NCBI RefSeq assembly: GCF_036850765.1
Contig: NC_089491.1
Location: 126,680,766-126,744,765 of the forward strand
DNA from: Saccopteryx bilineata
Taxonomy: Eukaryota; Chordata; Mammalia; Chiroptera; Emballonuridae
Direction of reading: 5' to 3'
DNA length: 64,000 bases
Within the stretch, counting starts at the first letter, position 1. Each line of letters starts with the position of its first letter. Below, in pieces: positions 46,999-58,739 of the stretch. The notes beneath the pieces are model-generated. The model worked only from the letters and a program-made list of their open reading frames with translations, was not told the origin of the DNA and searched no databases. The position numbers and the translations under genes were made by a program.

Positions 46999-48339
46999 CC
47001 CGACACAATCCCCATCAAAATCCCAATGTCATTTCTTAATGAAATAGAACAAAAGTCACCAGGTTTGTATGAACCATTAAAAAGACTTCTAATAACCAAA
47101 GCAATCCTGAGCTTTGGGAATAAGCAAATAATCTAATTAAAAAATAGAGGACCTGAACAGATACTTCTCCCAGGAAGACATAAAAATGGCCAATAGATAT
47201 ATGGAAAAATGCTAATCTTCACTAGCTATTAGAGAAATGCAAATCAAAACTACAATGAGATACCACCTCACACCCGTTAGATTATTATCAACAGACAGGT
47301 AATAACAAAAGTGTTGGAGTAGTAGTGGAGAAAAAGGAACCCTCATTCTCTGCTGGTGGGAATGTAAACTGGTACAACCATTATGAAAGAAAGTATAGTG
47401 GTTCCTGAAAAAATTTAGAACTACCATATGACCCAGCAATCCCTCTACTGGGCATATACACCCAAAACTCAAAAACACTGGTACATAAAGACACATGCAG
47501 CCCCATGTTCATTGTAGCATTATTCACAATTCCCAAGACATGGAAACGAAGTGTCCTTTGGTAGAGGATTGGATAAAAAAGAGGTAATGCATATATACAA
47601 TGGAATACAACTCAGCCATAATAAATAATGACATATTGCCATTTATAACAACATGGATAGACCTTGAGAACATTATACTAAATGAAACAAGTACATCAGA
47701 AAAAGTTAAGAACTATATAATTTCACACATAGGTGTGAAAACAGACTAATGGACACAGATAAAAGTGAAGTCGTTACGGAGGAAGGGGTATGTGGGGGAG
47801 CGAGTGAAGGAGAGTGCAGGGGAAGGGAGTAAAGAGGGTCAAATATAAGGTGACGGAAAATGATTTGACTTTGAGTGATGGGTACACAACGTAATCAATA
47901 GTTTAAATGATATAAAAATGTTTACCTGAAACCTATGTACTGTTATTGATCAATGTTACCCCTTTAAATTTAATTTTCTAAATAAATTTAAAAAAGAAAA
48001 TTGAATATAAAAAGTAATTTTCTTTAGGTGTATTCTTTGCTATTGCACATATATTACTTCGTATATTTTATAATTTTGTTCAACTATGTGACTTCACAGA
48101 ACTCTATCAATTTATATCTGGGCTAGTTTTTTTACTCACTTTAGGCCATTATAGCAAAAGTTCCTGAAAGTAAAAGTCGTTTACACACTGATTCTGCCTC
48201 TACTCCCGCGCTTTTGATATACGTTTAAAAATAACTTTCTGGCATATGTTCTTTGTCACATCATTAAAATCCCTGTTGAAAAACGGTCACCAGTGACAAC
48301 ATGTGATGACCTAGGGAGGCATACAGGATCCTTAGCCAC

Positions 48340-48735
48340 CTTTCCCAAGTCACTGAACGATTCTCACTCTCATCCACTGTACTGGAGCCACAATGATTCT
48401 TTAAATGTCCCTAGAACACAGCAAGCTGTCACCTGCTTCATCTCCTTCTTGCTTAGTTTCCTCTACCTAAAAATACTTGCCCCTTTTCTTTTCAAAGCTG
48501 ACTTTTCCTGACCTTCTGGTCCTCAGTTTAAATATCTTCTGAGAGAGCCTTCACTGATCAATCACCAGATGAAAGGGAGATACAACCTTCTCATGCATTT
48601 TGTTGGTGTCTTAATCATTGCATTTATCACACTTATCATCTTTGCTCCCTTATTTATTCCTATTCAACATTTTATTTCCATCACCAAGCAAAATATTAGC
48701 ACCAGTTCCTCAATTACTATTTTTGCATAAATCAA
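48340..48735 (+). mobile_element. L2 LINE relic (3' region)
   Basis: TTCAAAGCTGACTTTTCCTGACC, 'CAGTTTAAATATCTTCTGAGAGAGCCTTCACTGATC' and 'TTGCATTTATCACACTTATC' follow the L2 3' part in order. Confidence 0.65.
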
Positions 48736-48739
48736 TGAG

Positions 48740-51700
48740 TATGCTTAATTGAGAGCTTACATGTCTTCATCCTTTAAGAAGGAAAAAAAGTTTTTTGGGT
48801 TTTTTTTTTTTTGTGTGTGAAACATGACTAATTTTAATAGATCTCAGTTAAGTATACATTTCTTGACAACTTGTAGAGATCTAAACTAATTGTCAAAATG
48901 CTATGTCACTTGCTGTCCTCAGAAGTCTGTAAGCAGACTATTTCATTATCTACAGAATGACAATATGATATTATGGAGTGCAGTTGTTATGTTTCCTACA
49001 TAACACTCTTGCTACTTTAGTCAGATATGAAAGAGGCTGTTTAAAAAGAAAGTCTAAGAATTATGCTATTAAATGTTATTCTTAAATATTTCACATCATT
49101 TTCTTAGCTATTTAACTACTTTTCCCTGTATTCTGTTTAATCACAGCTGTTAATATTTGACCATGCCAACCATCAAGTTAGAAAAGAGAAATAAAAAATG
49201 AGAACTCTCTAGTATTTACATAAAGTGTTAAAATCTAAAAGGCTTCTGTTAAACTTTATCTGAAGAACACTGGTTTATTTTAAGTGAACTTCCCTTTACT
49301 CTTCCTCCTGTTAACCCTCAGTAGACTCATGGCTTTTCAAAAGCTGTTTAGTTCAGAAGTAAGATGGAGAGGCTGCAAAGGAAGATGACCCAGGCACAAA
49401 TGAAAGGTGGAGCACCACTGTACGGGAATAAGCAGATGGCAGAGATCAAGCCCTCAGACCTGGTGAAGAAAGAAGAAAGAATTATAGTGGTCATAGGACT
49501 AATGCTTCAGGATTTCAAAGATGTTGCTTTCATCATGGTCTATAAGAGAAAGGGAAGAAAGAATTGAAGTTCAATGCATCTCAAAATTCTTGTTGCTCAT
49601 GAAACCCTCCCTTCCATCCTTTGATTTGATTGCTAACAGCAGTGCGTTTTCAGGAGCACGGAAGGTACTTAGGATCACACACTCAGCTTAGCTTTGTTTT
49701 GCAGCACTTAAAAAAAAGAAATTCTTTTGAAAGAAAACATTGACTTCTGCATTACTTTTTAATACCTGACACATTCCATTTGCTAAGCTCTTTTTGTGGA
49801 TAAGAGAAATCCTGGAGAAGGAGTGAAGGTACAAAGTATCAAAGAAAAAAGATGGTGAAATGAATAGCTACTAGGAAAGGGTCCCTCTCATGTGCAGAAT
49901 TAATAAGATGTTTCAACCTTAGGAAGTGAAGACTGGGGAAGAGATTTTCCTCCTGTCTCTCAACTTGGATCATCAAAATAATAATATTCAGCTAATATTA
50001 TTAGTCTAGGAAGCATAAAATTAGTGCCAATTCTCACTACTACTACTATATCCCAACATAGCTGGTCCTTGCCATTTGAATTTTTACACCTGTTCACATC
50101 CTTTCTTCTTCTTTGCTAACAGGATAAATTCTACATAAATCAGGAAGAATTGAAAGGCAATAGGGTACAGTTAGGCCACTACAAGGTAAATCTCTATACA
50201 GTCCCTTCCCCAGGCTCACAAATAGGGAAAACTGAACACGTAGGTATAGTATTGATTTTAAACAGAACTAGTTGGGTAAGCTCTTTTTTGCTCCCCCACC
50301 CCTCTTTGCAAGGCTTTATGAAAAATGATGAGTACCAAGGTATGTTTTTCTTGGAGTGAATATCTTTGAAGGCCAAGCAGGAACCATGTGAAAATAAAGA
50401 AAATAATGAAGGGAATGATGAGAATGTTTGCCATATTTATATTGTGGCTCAGTTCAGCAGATAGAAGACCAGATAATTTCACCCCAAATAGAATGTATAT
50501 GCACTAGGGTATCTTGTATCTGAGATTGCTCAGAAAATGTTATCATCATAATCAGTTGCATGAGGCAGAAAAGGTTTCGGGTTCTAGTTTAAGTAGGATT
50601 GACCTTTACTTTAGATCACCCAACCCTCATTATGTTTTGCTGCCTCATATATATGTTCATTGCTGTTCTGCTACTTCTTTGACCCATGTGTTTTATTTTC
50701 AAATTCAAACAGTTGAGTAATTGCTTTGTTTTTGATGCATTCTACCAATCACTAAAGTAAACAGATAGAAAAAGGAATCGATTTTAATAACAATAACCTA
50801 ATTGTATTTTTATTAGCTATCCATTCTTTGCTATAAAGATTTCATTGTAAGGGAATTTTTTTGAATTGTCTTACTTATACTATGGTTAACTCTCTGGAGT
50901 CTTACTATTGCCATTTTAGTGTATTCTTTGGAGTTGTGTTTGTCAGAATTCTCTTCTCTGTGTGGTTCTAGGCCATAGTTAGCTAAGAATACAGCTTATG
51001 CATGGCTTGAAAACTGAGAATTGAAGTGAGGACTGTTACTCTCAGGAAGTTATTCATTAGACATGGTGTCAGTAGGATCCATCTTCTAGCTTCTCTTCCT
51101 AACTATTGACCCTGCTAATACACAGGTCTTAAGCTAGTTACCAAGGACTTCACTGAACTTTGTAGAGAGAAAACAACTTCCAAAGTTAACTTCTTGCCTG
51201 CATCTCCTTAACATTGCTACTTTGGCAGCCAGATATGCATTTTTTTTTCTGGGATATTCCTGTAAAGTCTGATCTGTCCATATAGACTGGTTCTTCAGAT
51301 GTCATGGTTAGTGATTCTCTTTAGTGCTTTGACATCCCCATTTTTCAGAACTGAACTTCCTCAGCTCCTGTTATATTTGTGTACATTGTCATTTGTATAG
51401 CAAACTACTTGTGTGCACAGTATTTTTTATGGCTCTGGTTTCCTGACTGAGCTGCAACTGATGGAGATAGATTTTATGTTCGGTTCTAAGGGGGCAGGCC
51501 CTTAAGGCTATGACTCTGGAATAGGTTCTTTGATCTGCTTAGATTTAAAGACATTAATAACCCATTTGCCAGTGGTAAGTAGAACACTAGAAGTCCAGGG
51601 CACTTAATGCAAAATAGTTGCTGAAATGATTACTTTTAATTATCTGGAGTCAAATGCCTATAGGAGGCTTGGCTTTGGATGACCATATAGCTGCTGCCAT

Positions 51701-53770
51701 TAAAATTATAATGGAAATAAAAAGCATAAGTACTCTGGGGTTTGTTTCCTATGCATGCACTGGGAAACTTGTAGGAGAATTTACCAACAGCAGAAGCCAT
51801 TGCTCTTAGAAACTTGTTGCTGCCACAAAAATGTGTATAGCTGCTTAACGGTTTCTAGCTTTCCGATCATCTCTCCCACTATCAGTCTAGTCAAACAGTA
51901 GTGGCCTCAAGTATTAGAGTGAATTTTCTATAGAGATGAAAGCTTCCAAAGGTCTCTCCACAGGCTCTCCTTTTGTAGGTCCACTTCAACAGCCACAGTA
52001 TAACTGCAAGATTTCCCACAAACTATGAGTTGCCCAATCAAGTCTGTGTATGGGCTGAGAAGGGCAGTGACTTCCTTTGTTTCTCAAACTCCTATCTTCC
52101 AGACCTCAACATCTCTAGCAATAATTTATCCTTTCTTCAGAATAGTTTTAACTCTTTTTCCCTGACTGAACATTGATACAATTAGTATTTTAATACTATT
52201 TAATAATAATGGATTTATTATTTAGTATCATTAAATACTAACTTAGAAAGTATTGTAGTTTTTATATAAGCCATCATTATCACATACTTATGAAATGCAA
52301 TGGATAATAGAACTGTGCCTTAAAGGTGGTCATCAATCAAAAATGTTTGTCAGTAAGTAGAAAAAATATATTGTTAATGAAAATTATATCTATATTTCTA
52401 TAGATTATGATTTTTCTCAGTGGCATCCTGCAACTACCAATTATAGCATTATCAGTTGATAGCAGGAAATTCACTAATATGCATTAAACCACTCTTACAT
52501 ATGCTGTCATTTCAGATATTTTTCCTAGTCATGTAAAGACTGTATCAACTTGAAGATAAAATTCCCACATTCAAATTTGTGAAACATGATAAAATTCAAT
52601 GACCAATTTTATTTATATATATATTCTTATTTTTAATACTTTTGAATGTTTGAAATATACTCTAATACCACCATCTCTGACTATTCAATAAAGGAGTCAC
52701 TAAAACATAAAGCATTAACTGTTTGCAATAAACACATAAACAAACAAACAAGTAAATCAATATTTTTTAAAAATTACAAATTACTATATATAGTAGTTCT
52801 TTCCAAATAAACTGAAGTTATTATTTTGTTTGTCCTTTAGAAAGCAAGGGATTATTGTTTCCTTAATCATAGACAAGAAAAGTCTGCTTATCTTGACACT
52901 TTCATAATGTTGGCCATATTGTATTTAATGTTTTACCTTTCTAAAAACAGCTTGGAGAATAATATTTACTACAAGAGTCATGACTTTATAAGATGCGTGA
53001 AGTGAAGTGAGTGGCACAAAACAGTAGGTAGCAAAGCATCATACAAATCAATGAACAACAAGGTCAATTGCTTCATATTTACTTGTGGTTCAACACAGCT
53101 GGAGTGAAAAAAATCATAATGCTTGACTGATATCGTGCAGCAGTGTAATGTGGAATAATAAGGGAGCTGAAATCATCAGTTTACAAAAACTGTTACTCTA
53201 ACTAAGCAAACACAGAAAAAAGAGGCAAGTTGTCAAAAGAACAATCAGGAAAAATCCATGTGAGGAATACAAAGATGAAATATAAAAGTATATATCCCAC
53301 ACTCCTTTAAACAAAGACATGGAAAACTTAAGTTGCTGTTAAGTCCTGATTTACATGGGTATTGAACTTTCTTAAAAAGCATCAAGTTTTATTTTCTGCC
53401 ATTGTCAATCCTGTGAGCAAAAATAACATTTTACATATTGATAATTTGAACACAAATTTTATTTGAGGAAAGGTCATAAAAACTTGAACTAGGAAATGCT
53501 ATGATTATACCAGTATTTCTTATATATGTCAGGACAAATCTCAAATACCAAAGATTTTCATTGTGTTGTACTTTTTTTTCTATAAGACATTTTAAACCTA
53601 CATATGCAATTAAAAATACATAAATTAATGTATACTTTAGGAAAAAGAATGTGTGCGATATGGAGATTGTTATGTGGTGTTGTAAAAAATAGCTTCAACA
53701 CTGAGAGATTAAGCTATTAAGATATTGCTCTTACCTTTTCTGGAGTTTCCAAAGTATTTAAGTGCACTAT
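48740..53770. other. Anonymous DNA
   Basis: Five kilobases without recognised repeats or genes. Frames of 60-74 aa at 49364-49567, 50150-50359 and 50514-50720 (plus) have no family signature. About 51280-52130 is somewhat less AT-rich and may be an old retroviral or other repeat relic, but it was not identified. Confidence 0.45.
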
Positions 53771-53773
53771 ATA

Positions 53774-54369
53774 CAGTGTGTCCGAAAACTCATGGTGCAC
53801 TTTTGACCGGTCACAGGAAAGCAACAAGAGATGAAAGAAATGTGAAATCTGCACCAAATAAAAGGAAAACTCTCCCAGCTTCATACCTATTCAGTGCAGT
53901 TCGATGTGGGCTCACGCACAGATTTTTAGGGCTCCTTAGGTAGCTATCCCGTATAGCCTCTACAGACTCATCACTGACTGATGGCCTACCAGAATGGGGT
54001 TTCTCCACCAAACTGCCAGTTTCCTTCAACTGCTTATCCCACCGAGTAATGTTATTCCTACGTGGTGGCGCTTAGTTATAAATGCACCGATATTCACGTT
54101 GCATTTTGGTCATGGATTCGAATTTAGAGAGCCACAGAACACACTGAACTTTCCTTTGTACCGTCCACATCTCCACTGGCATGGCCGTGGGCTGCTCCGC
54201 TGTATACCTGGTGTTACGTCATCATCTGCGCATGCGCACATGCTGCCACATCCTCCTACAGAAACTGGGAGGGTTTTCCTTTTCTTTGGTGCAGATTTCA
54301 CATTTCTATCATCTTTTGTTGCTTTCCTGTGACCAGTCAAAAGTGCACCATGACTTTACAGACACACTG
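53774..54369 (-). mobile_element. mariner-superfamily deletion derivative, 596 bp
   Basis: Both ends begin CAGTGTGTC and lie between TA dinucleotides (53772-53773, 54370-54371), the mariner/Tc1 target. The terminal inverted repeats are unusually long, about 108 bp, with only around ten differences (CATGGTGCACTTTTGAC is shared). The interior keeps only the 5' part of a transposase on the minus strand. The catalytic DDE/D region has been deleted. Confidence 0.9.
53896..54182 (-). pseudogene. Transposase N-terminal remnant (mariner/Tc1 superfamily)
   Basis: From the ATG complementary to 54180-54182, the minus strand gives about 36 codons, then a TAA within YN*APPRRNNITRW, then an open stretch with KETGSLVEKPHSGRPSVSDE and SPKNL. 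The pattern APPRR..I.RW....ETGS and SGRPSVSDE is the helix-turn-helix DNA-binding part of this transposase group (the DUF4817-type N-terminus). After about 95 codons the frame runs into the terminal repeat, where the catalytic domain has been lost. It cannot encode an active enzyme. Confidence 0.8.
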
Positions 54370-54371
54370 TA

Positions 54372-55224
54372 CTTTGGCTTTTTAACCAGGGGTGTAGCTC
54401 TGATAACCAGAGAAGCAAGTGCCCACTGACATCAGTGAGACGTCATCTTGCACTAACAGTTGAAATGAGTGCCCATAAAATGCTTTTTTCCTAAATCAAT
54501 GTACTCATAAGGTATATGTATTTTTTTAAGGAGTCAAAGCTACTCTATATCCATAATCATTGCTCTTTGTACTTGTCTGGAATGGTGAAATCAATTATAG
54601 AAACATTAAAATAGAACTGGGATCATCTAATGATACATGATACCAGAGGTGTAGTTCTTTGCTTTTGCCTTTTATGCACATTTTCCTTTTGAAGTGAAAA
54701 ATCCATTAGGATGACTAGCAAAACACATCACGGACATTCTGAAGAAGTCTTTTTCTTCTCTCTAATGTATTTTAGAGAGCTTCCCAATCATTAACAAAGT
54801 CATATTCAGTAAGCGTCTCACATTAATTCTCTCTTTCACCTTTATGGGCAAGGAGATTGACTTTCATTTAGTAAAATCCATTTGTTGTTTTTGGAGACAT
54901 TCAGAGAATACTGTGTGTGGGCATCTCTTTAGGATTTCCTCTGAAAAGAAATTCTCAAGTATTCAATAAAACAGGAGAGTTTTCAAACACATTTTTAAAG
55001 TTTATACCCATAGGTAGGGCTTAGATTTTTCATCTATATTTGTAAGAATTAGAAACATTATAGCATGTTTTTCTATTTTTAGAATGCTATGTAAAAAAAA
55101 AACCCAGACCCAGTAAAGTTGGCATATAGCTATTTAACACCCTCCCTCAAGAAAATATTATGGTAACCATTTATTTAGGAAAAGGAATTTTGAGAATTGA
55201 GTATAAAAGAATTAAAATGGTAAC
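54372..55224. other. Anonymous DNA
   Basis: No gene or repeat family was recognised. Confidence 0.5.
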
Positions 55225-55226
55225 TA

Positions 55227-55970
55227 CAGGCGGTTCCTAACTTAGCAAGGTTTCACTTACAGTTTTTCAACTTTATGGTTGTGTAAAAGGATATGAACTC
55301 AATAGAAAGCATACTTAAAATTTTGAATTTTTCTCTTTTCTTGGGATAGTTATATGTGGGGTGATACCCTTTTGTGATGCTGGACCAGCAATGGTGGGCC
55401 ACAGCTCCCAGTCACTGGGATCACCAGGGTAAACAATTTATACTCTACTATGTATTGTGTTGGCAGACACCTTTGCATATTGTATTTTTGTGTTTCGCAT
55501 TCTATCATGTCTCCAAAATGCCCATCTATGTCTTCTACTTCTGGTGAGAAGAAAAAGAGGAAAGCAATTACTCTTGAGATGAACTCAAAATAATTGCCCA
55601 GCTGTAGACTAATAGAAGTGTTCTGAGCATGTTTAAAGTAGGATTTCCAACCTTTTTACACTTAGGGACTTGTGAAAATAGGAGAATTGTTTCAAGGATC
55701 ACTAAGGCAGAAATCACTCTGAGCATAAACAAATCTGACTAAGATCATTGGGTCTATAATCTTTAAAAAACATCAAGGTGGCTAACTCTTTCCAGGACTA
55801 GCATGGATTTTCTGGCAGACTGGTCCAGGACCAGAGGTTGAAGAGCACTGGTAGACTAAGCTAACATGTTTGATAGGTTATGTGTAGTAAATGCACTTTT
55901 GACTTATAATGGTTTTAACTTGCACTGTGTTTGTTGGGAGGTAACCTCATGAAAAGTTAAGAAACATTTG
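55227..55970 (+). mobile_element. Tigger-family (pogo-like) DNA transposon relic
   Basis: Starts CAGGCGGTTCCTAACTTAGC after a TA (55225-55226) and ends before a TA (55971-55972) with a diverged complement of the start (GAAAAGTTAAGAAACATTTG). It includes the transposase start at 55508: ATGTCTCCAAAATGCCC, encoding a peptide ending GEKKKRKAITLEM, typical of the Tigger N-terminal DNA-binding region. The frame stops soon after. A hAT-type element sits inside it. Confidence 0.8.
55641..55850 (-). mobile_element. hAT-type non-autonomous element nested in Tigger
   Basis: On the minus strand it runs CAGTGCTCTTCAACC ... TAAAAAGGTTGGAAATCC and shares several blocks with the element at 17010-17212 (GACCCAATGATCTTAGT, TATGCTCAGAGTGATT). 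Tigger sequence resumes immediately after it (TAGACTAAGCTAACATG). Confidence 0.8.
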
Positions 55971-56029
55971 TATTTCTATTCTCACGGAAAAGTTTTAGCA
56001 ATTAGATTTTTTTTAACAATTCTGAAGTT

Positions 56030-58738
56030 CTTAAATTATTTTTTATTTCTCAACTACAGTTGACATACACTATTAGTTTCAGGTGTTCAACCCCACGAAT
56101 AGATATTTATATAACTTATGTCATCACTCCAATCTGACACAATACATAGTTGTTAGGCTATTACTGACTATATTTCCTATGCTATACATTGCATCCCTGT
56201 GAGTATTCTGTCACAATCAATTTGTATTTATTAATCCCTTCACCTTTTTCACCCATCCCCACAACCACCTTTCCATCTGGCATCTGTCAAAATGTTCTCT
56301 GTATGTAAGAGTCTATTTCTGTTCTGTTTGTTTATTTTTTATTTTTTTAGATTCAATTGTTGATAGATATGTATTAATTGACATTTTATTATTTATAGTT
56401 TTAATCATTTTTCTTCTTCTTTAAAGAAGACCTTTTAACATTTCATGTAATATTGGTGTGGTGATGATAAACTCCTTTAGCTTTTGCTTGTTTGGGAAGC
56501 TCTTTATAAGTTTTTTGATTCTAAATGACAGCTTTACTGGGTATAGTATTCTTGGTTGTAGGTCCTTACTTTTCATCACTTTGAATATTTCTCTTCACTC
56601 CCTTCTGGCCTGCAAAGTTTCTGTTAAAATATAAACTGGCAATCTTATGGGAGCTTTGTTGTAGGTAACTATCTGCTTTTTGCTTGCTATTTTTTAAGGT
56701 TCTTTTTTTTGTCTTTACTCTGTTGCAATTTAACTATGATGTGTTTTTGTGTGGGCCTCTTTGGGTTTATCTTGCTTGGGTTCTACATGCTTCCTAGACT
56801 TGTATGTCTATTTCATTCACCAAATTAGAGAAGTTTTCTGTCATTATTTTTTCAAATAGGTTCTCAATTTTTTCCTCTCTCTCTTTTCCTTCTGGCATCC
56901 CCATGATGCAAACGTTGGTACACTTGAATTTTCCCAGAGGATCCTTACACTATCTAACTTTGGGATTCCATTTCTCTTTTTGCTGTTGTAAGTGGGTGTT
57001 TATTGTTTCCTTATGTTCCACATCATTGATTTGATCCTTGGTTTCATCTACTCTACTGTTGACTCCCTCTAAATACTCTTCATCTCAGTTAGTGTATTCT
57101 TCATTTCTGACTGGTTCTTTTTTATGCTTTCCATGACTTTTTACACTGTTGAAGTTCTCATTAAGTTCATTGAGCATCTTCATACCCAGTACTTTGGACT
57201 CTGCATCTCGTAGATCACTTGCCTCATTGTTATTTAATACTTTTTATAGAGTTATTGTTCTGCTCTTTTATTTGGAACATGTTTCTTTGTCTCCTCATTT
57301 TGGCAGCCTCCCTGTACTTGTTTCTATGTATTAAGCAGAATTGCTACATCTCCCAGACTTGGTAGAGTGGCATTAAGTAGTATGTGTTCTGTAGGTTCTT
57401 GTGGCACAGCCTTCCAGATCACCTAAGCTGGGCACTCCAGGTGTGCCCTCCAACCTGTGTGAGCTATGCAATTAAGCCTTGATTGCTGTTGGTGCACATC
57501 AATTAGAAGGATTTATCCTCAGGTCCATTGGCTACAAGGCCTGGCTATGACCACTGACCATTGTGGAGGATCAGCTATGTAAGGGCACGCCCCGCAAAGC
57601 AGGACTAACTTCAGTAGGGCTCTGGTGCCTGCTGAGTTCACCTCTTGAGTGTGTTGTGGAGGTAGTTTGTTGATGCTCTGATGTGGTCTGAAGCTGTTCA
57701 CTGGGTGTGCTGGCTCTGGTGTCCCCAGGAGGTGCAGACCAAGGTCAGCTTCTGTCTGTATTCTGCCTAGAGAGGCACCCAGCACAAGCTACAAATTGCT
57801 CTGTAGATGGCTGCTACTTGTGCTGGGCGTGGAAGTGCTTAGGTGAGGCCAAGTTGAGATCCAAGGATGGCTGCTGCTAGTGCCAGGCATGGGGCCAGTT
57901 TGTGAAAGGTAGGGACAGGCTGAGGCCAAATTGTTCTTGTCTGAACAATTTTGGAAAGTTTGAAGTATAAACCAATACAGGACATTCATATGAAAAAGTC
58001 ACTAGAAAGAGCTTGGGTGGGCCTACTATTTGGGTTGAGTGGCCGTTAGGGAATCACCAGGGTGGAGTGAACAGTGTGAGCCACGTTAATGAAGATTCAG
58101 ATACGGTGCCGACTTGCCAGCTCTGTGAGGGGAGGGGCTCATCAGATGAAGAGTTCCTCTGCCACACTTTCATTTGGCAGAAAGCAGCTATTCACCCTGC
58201 CCCAGGCCTTTACCTAATGCTAGACAATTCAGTTCCTCTTTGTACAATATATTTCTGTTGCCTTTTAAAATGCTGCCCTAATGCTGGAGCTCAGAAGGAT
58301 TGAGTCCTATTAAGTTTGTGCAAGGTCCCTTTTAGAGGAACTGTCTGGGACTCCAGCAGCCCTCCATCTCACTGGGCCACAATCCCTGCTGGGTTTTATA
58401 GCCAGACATTATGGAAACTTCTCTTCTTGGAACCCTGGGTTGGGGGGGCTTAGGGTAAGGCTGAAAGTCCTCACTCCTCAGGGGGTATCTCTGCAGCTGA
58501 GATATCCCTCTAGATTTTTATATGTCACATGTGGGTGTGGGACCAGCCCATTCTGCATTTATGCCTCTCTTACCATTCCCAATATCTCTCCTTTAAACCT
58601 TTGTTGTAGGACTTTTATTCAGTTAGATTTCAGACAGTTCTAAAGGATGCTTGTTCTGTAGTTTAGGTGTAATTTTGTTGTAGTTATGAAAAGATTCGAG
58701 CAGCACATTTACCTATAACTCCATCTTGACCAGAAGTC
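56030..58738 (-). mobile_element. Old L1 or HAL1: 5'UTR, ORF1 region, 3'UTR, little or no ORF2
   Basis: On the minus strand, from right to left: a 5' end near 58735 (complement of CATCTTGACCAGAAGTC), a 5'UTR-like GC-richer region (58735 to about 57330), an ORF1-like region (about 57300-56400, with landmarks such as CTGACTGGTTCTTTTTTATG and 'GCATCCCCATGATGCAAACGTTGG' on the plus strand), a very short bridge, then 3'UTR-like sequence (56340-56030). The near absence of ORF2 fits HAL1 (half-L1) elements; an L1 with a large internal deletion is the alternative. No open frame remains. Confidence 0.65.
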
Positions 58739-58739
58739 A

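Larger units (their letters stand above)
46135..47995 (+). mobile_element. 5'-truncated L1 with internal deletions
   Basis: Plus-strand L1 ORF2 from before the reverse transcriptase (CAGATGGCTACACTAGTGAA at about 46572) to the C-terminus, 3'UTR and tail. Perfect 16-bp target duplication GAAAATTGAATATAAA at 46119-46134 and 47996-48011. L1 sequence jumps at about 46871-47000 (CA repeat plus unrelated DNA) and again near 47110, so parts of reverse transcriptase and of the following region are missing. Stops throughout. Confidence 0.9.

Noticed and set aside
46694..47136. Frames encoding (Cys-Val)n or (Thr-His)n stretches
   Set aside because: They translate the CA microsatellite inside a broken L1.
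49364..49567. 67-codon Lys-rich frame as a possible small gene or exon
   Set aside because: No family was recognised, and no splice sites or promoter could be supported.
53994..54429. Plus-strand frames of 82-112 codons
   Set aside because: They are antisense to the mariner transposase stub and its terminal repeats.
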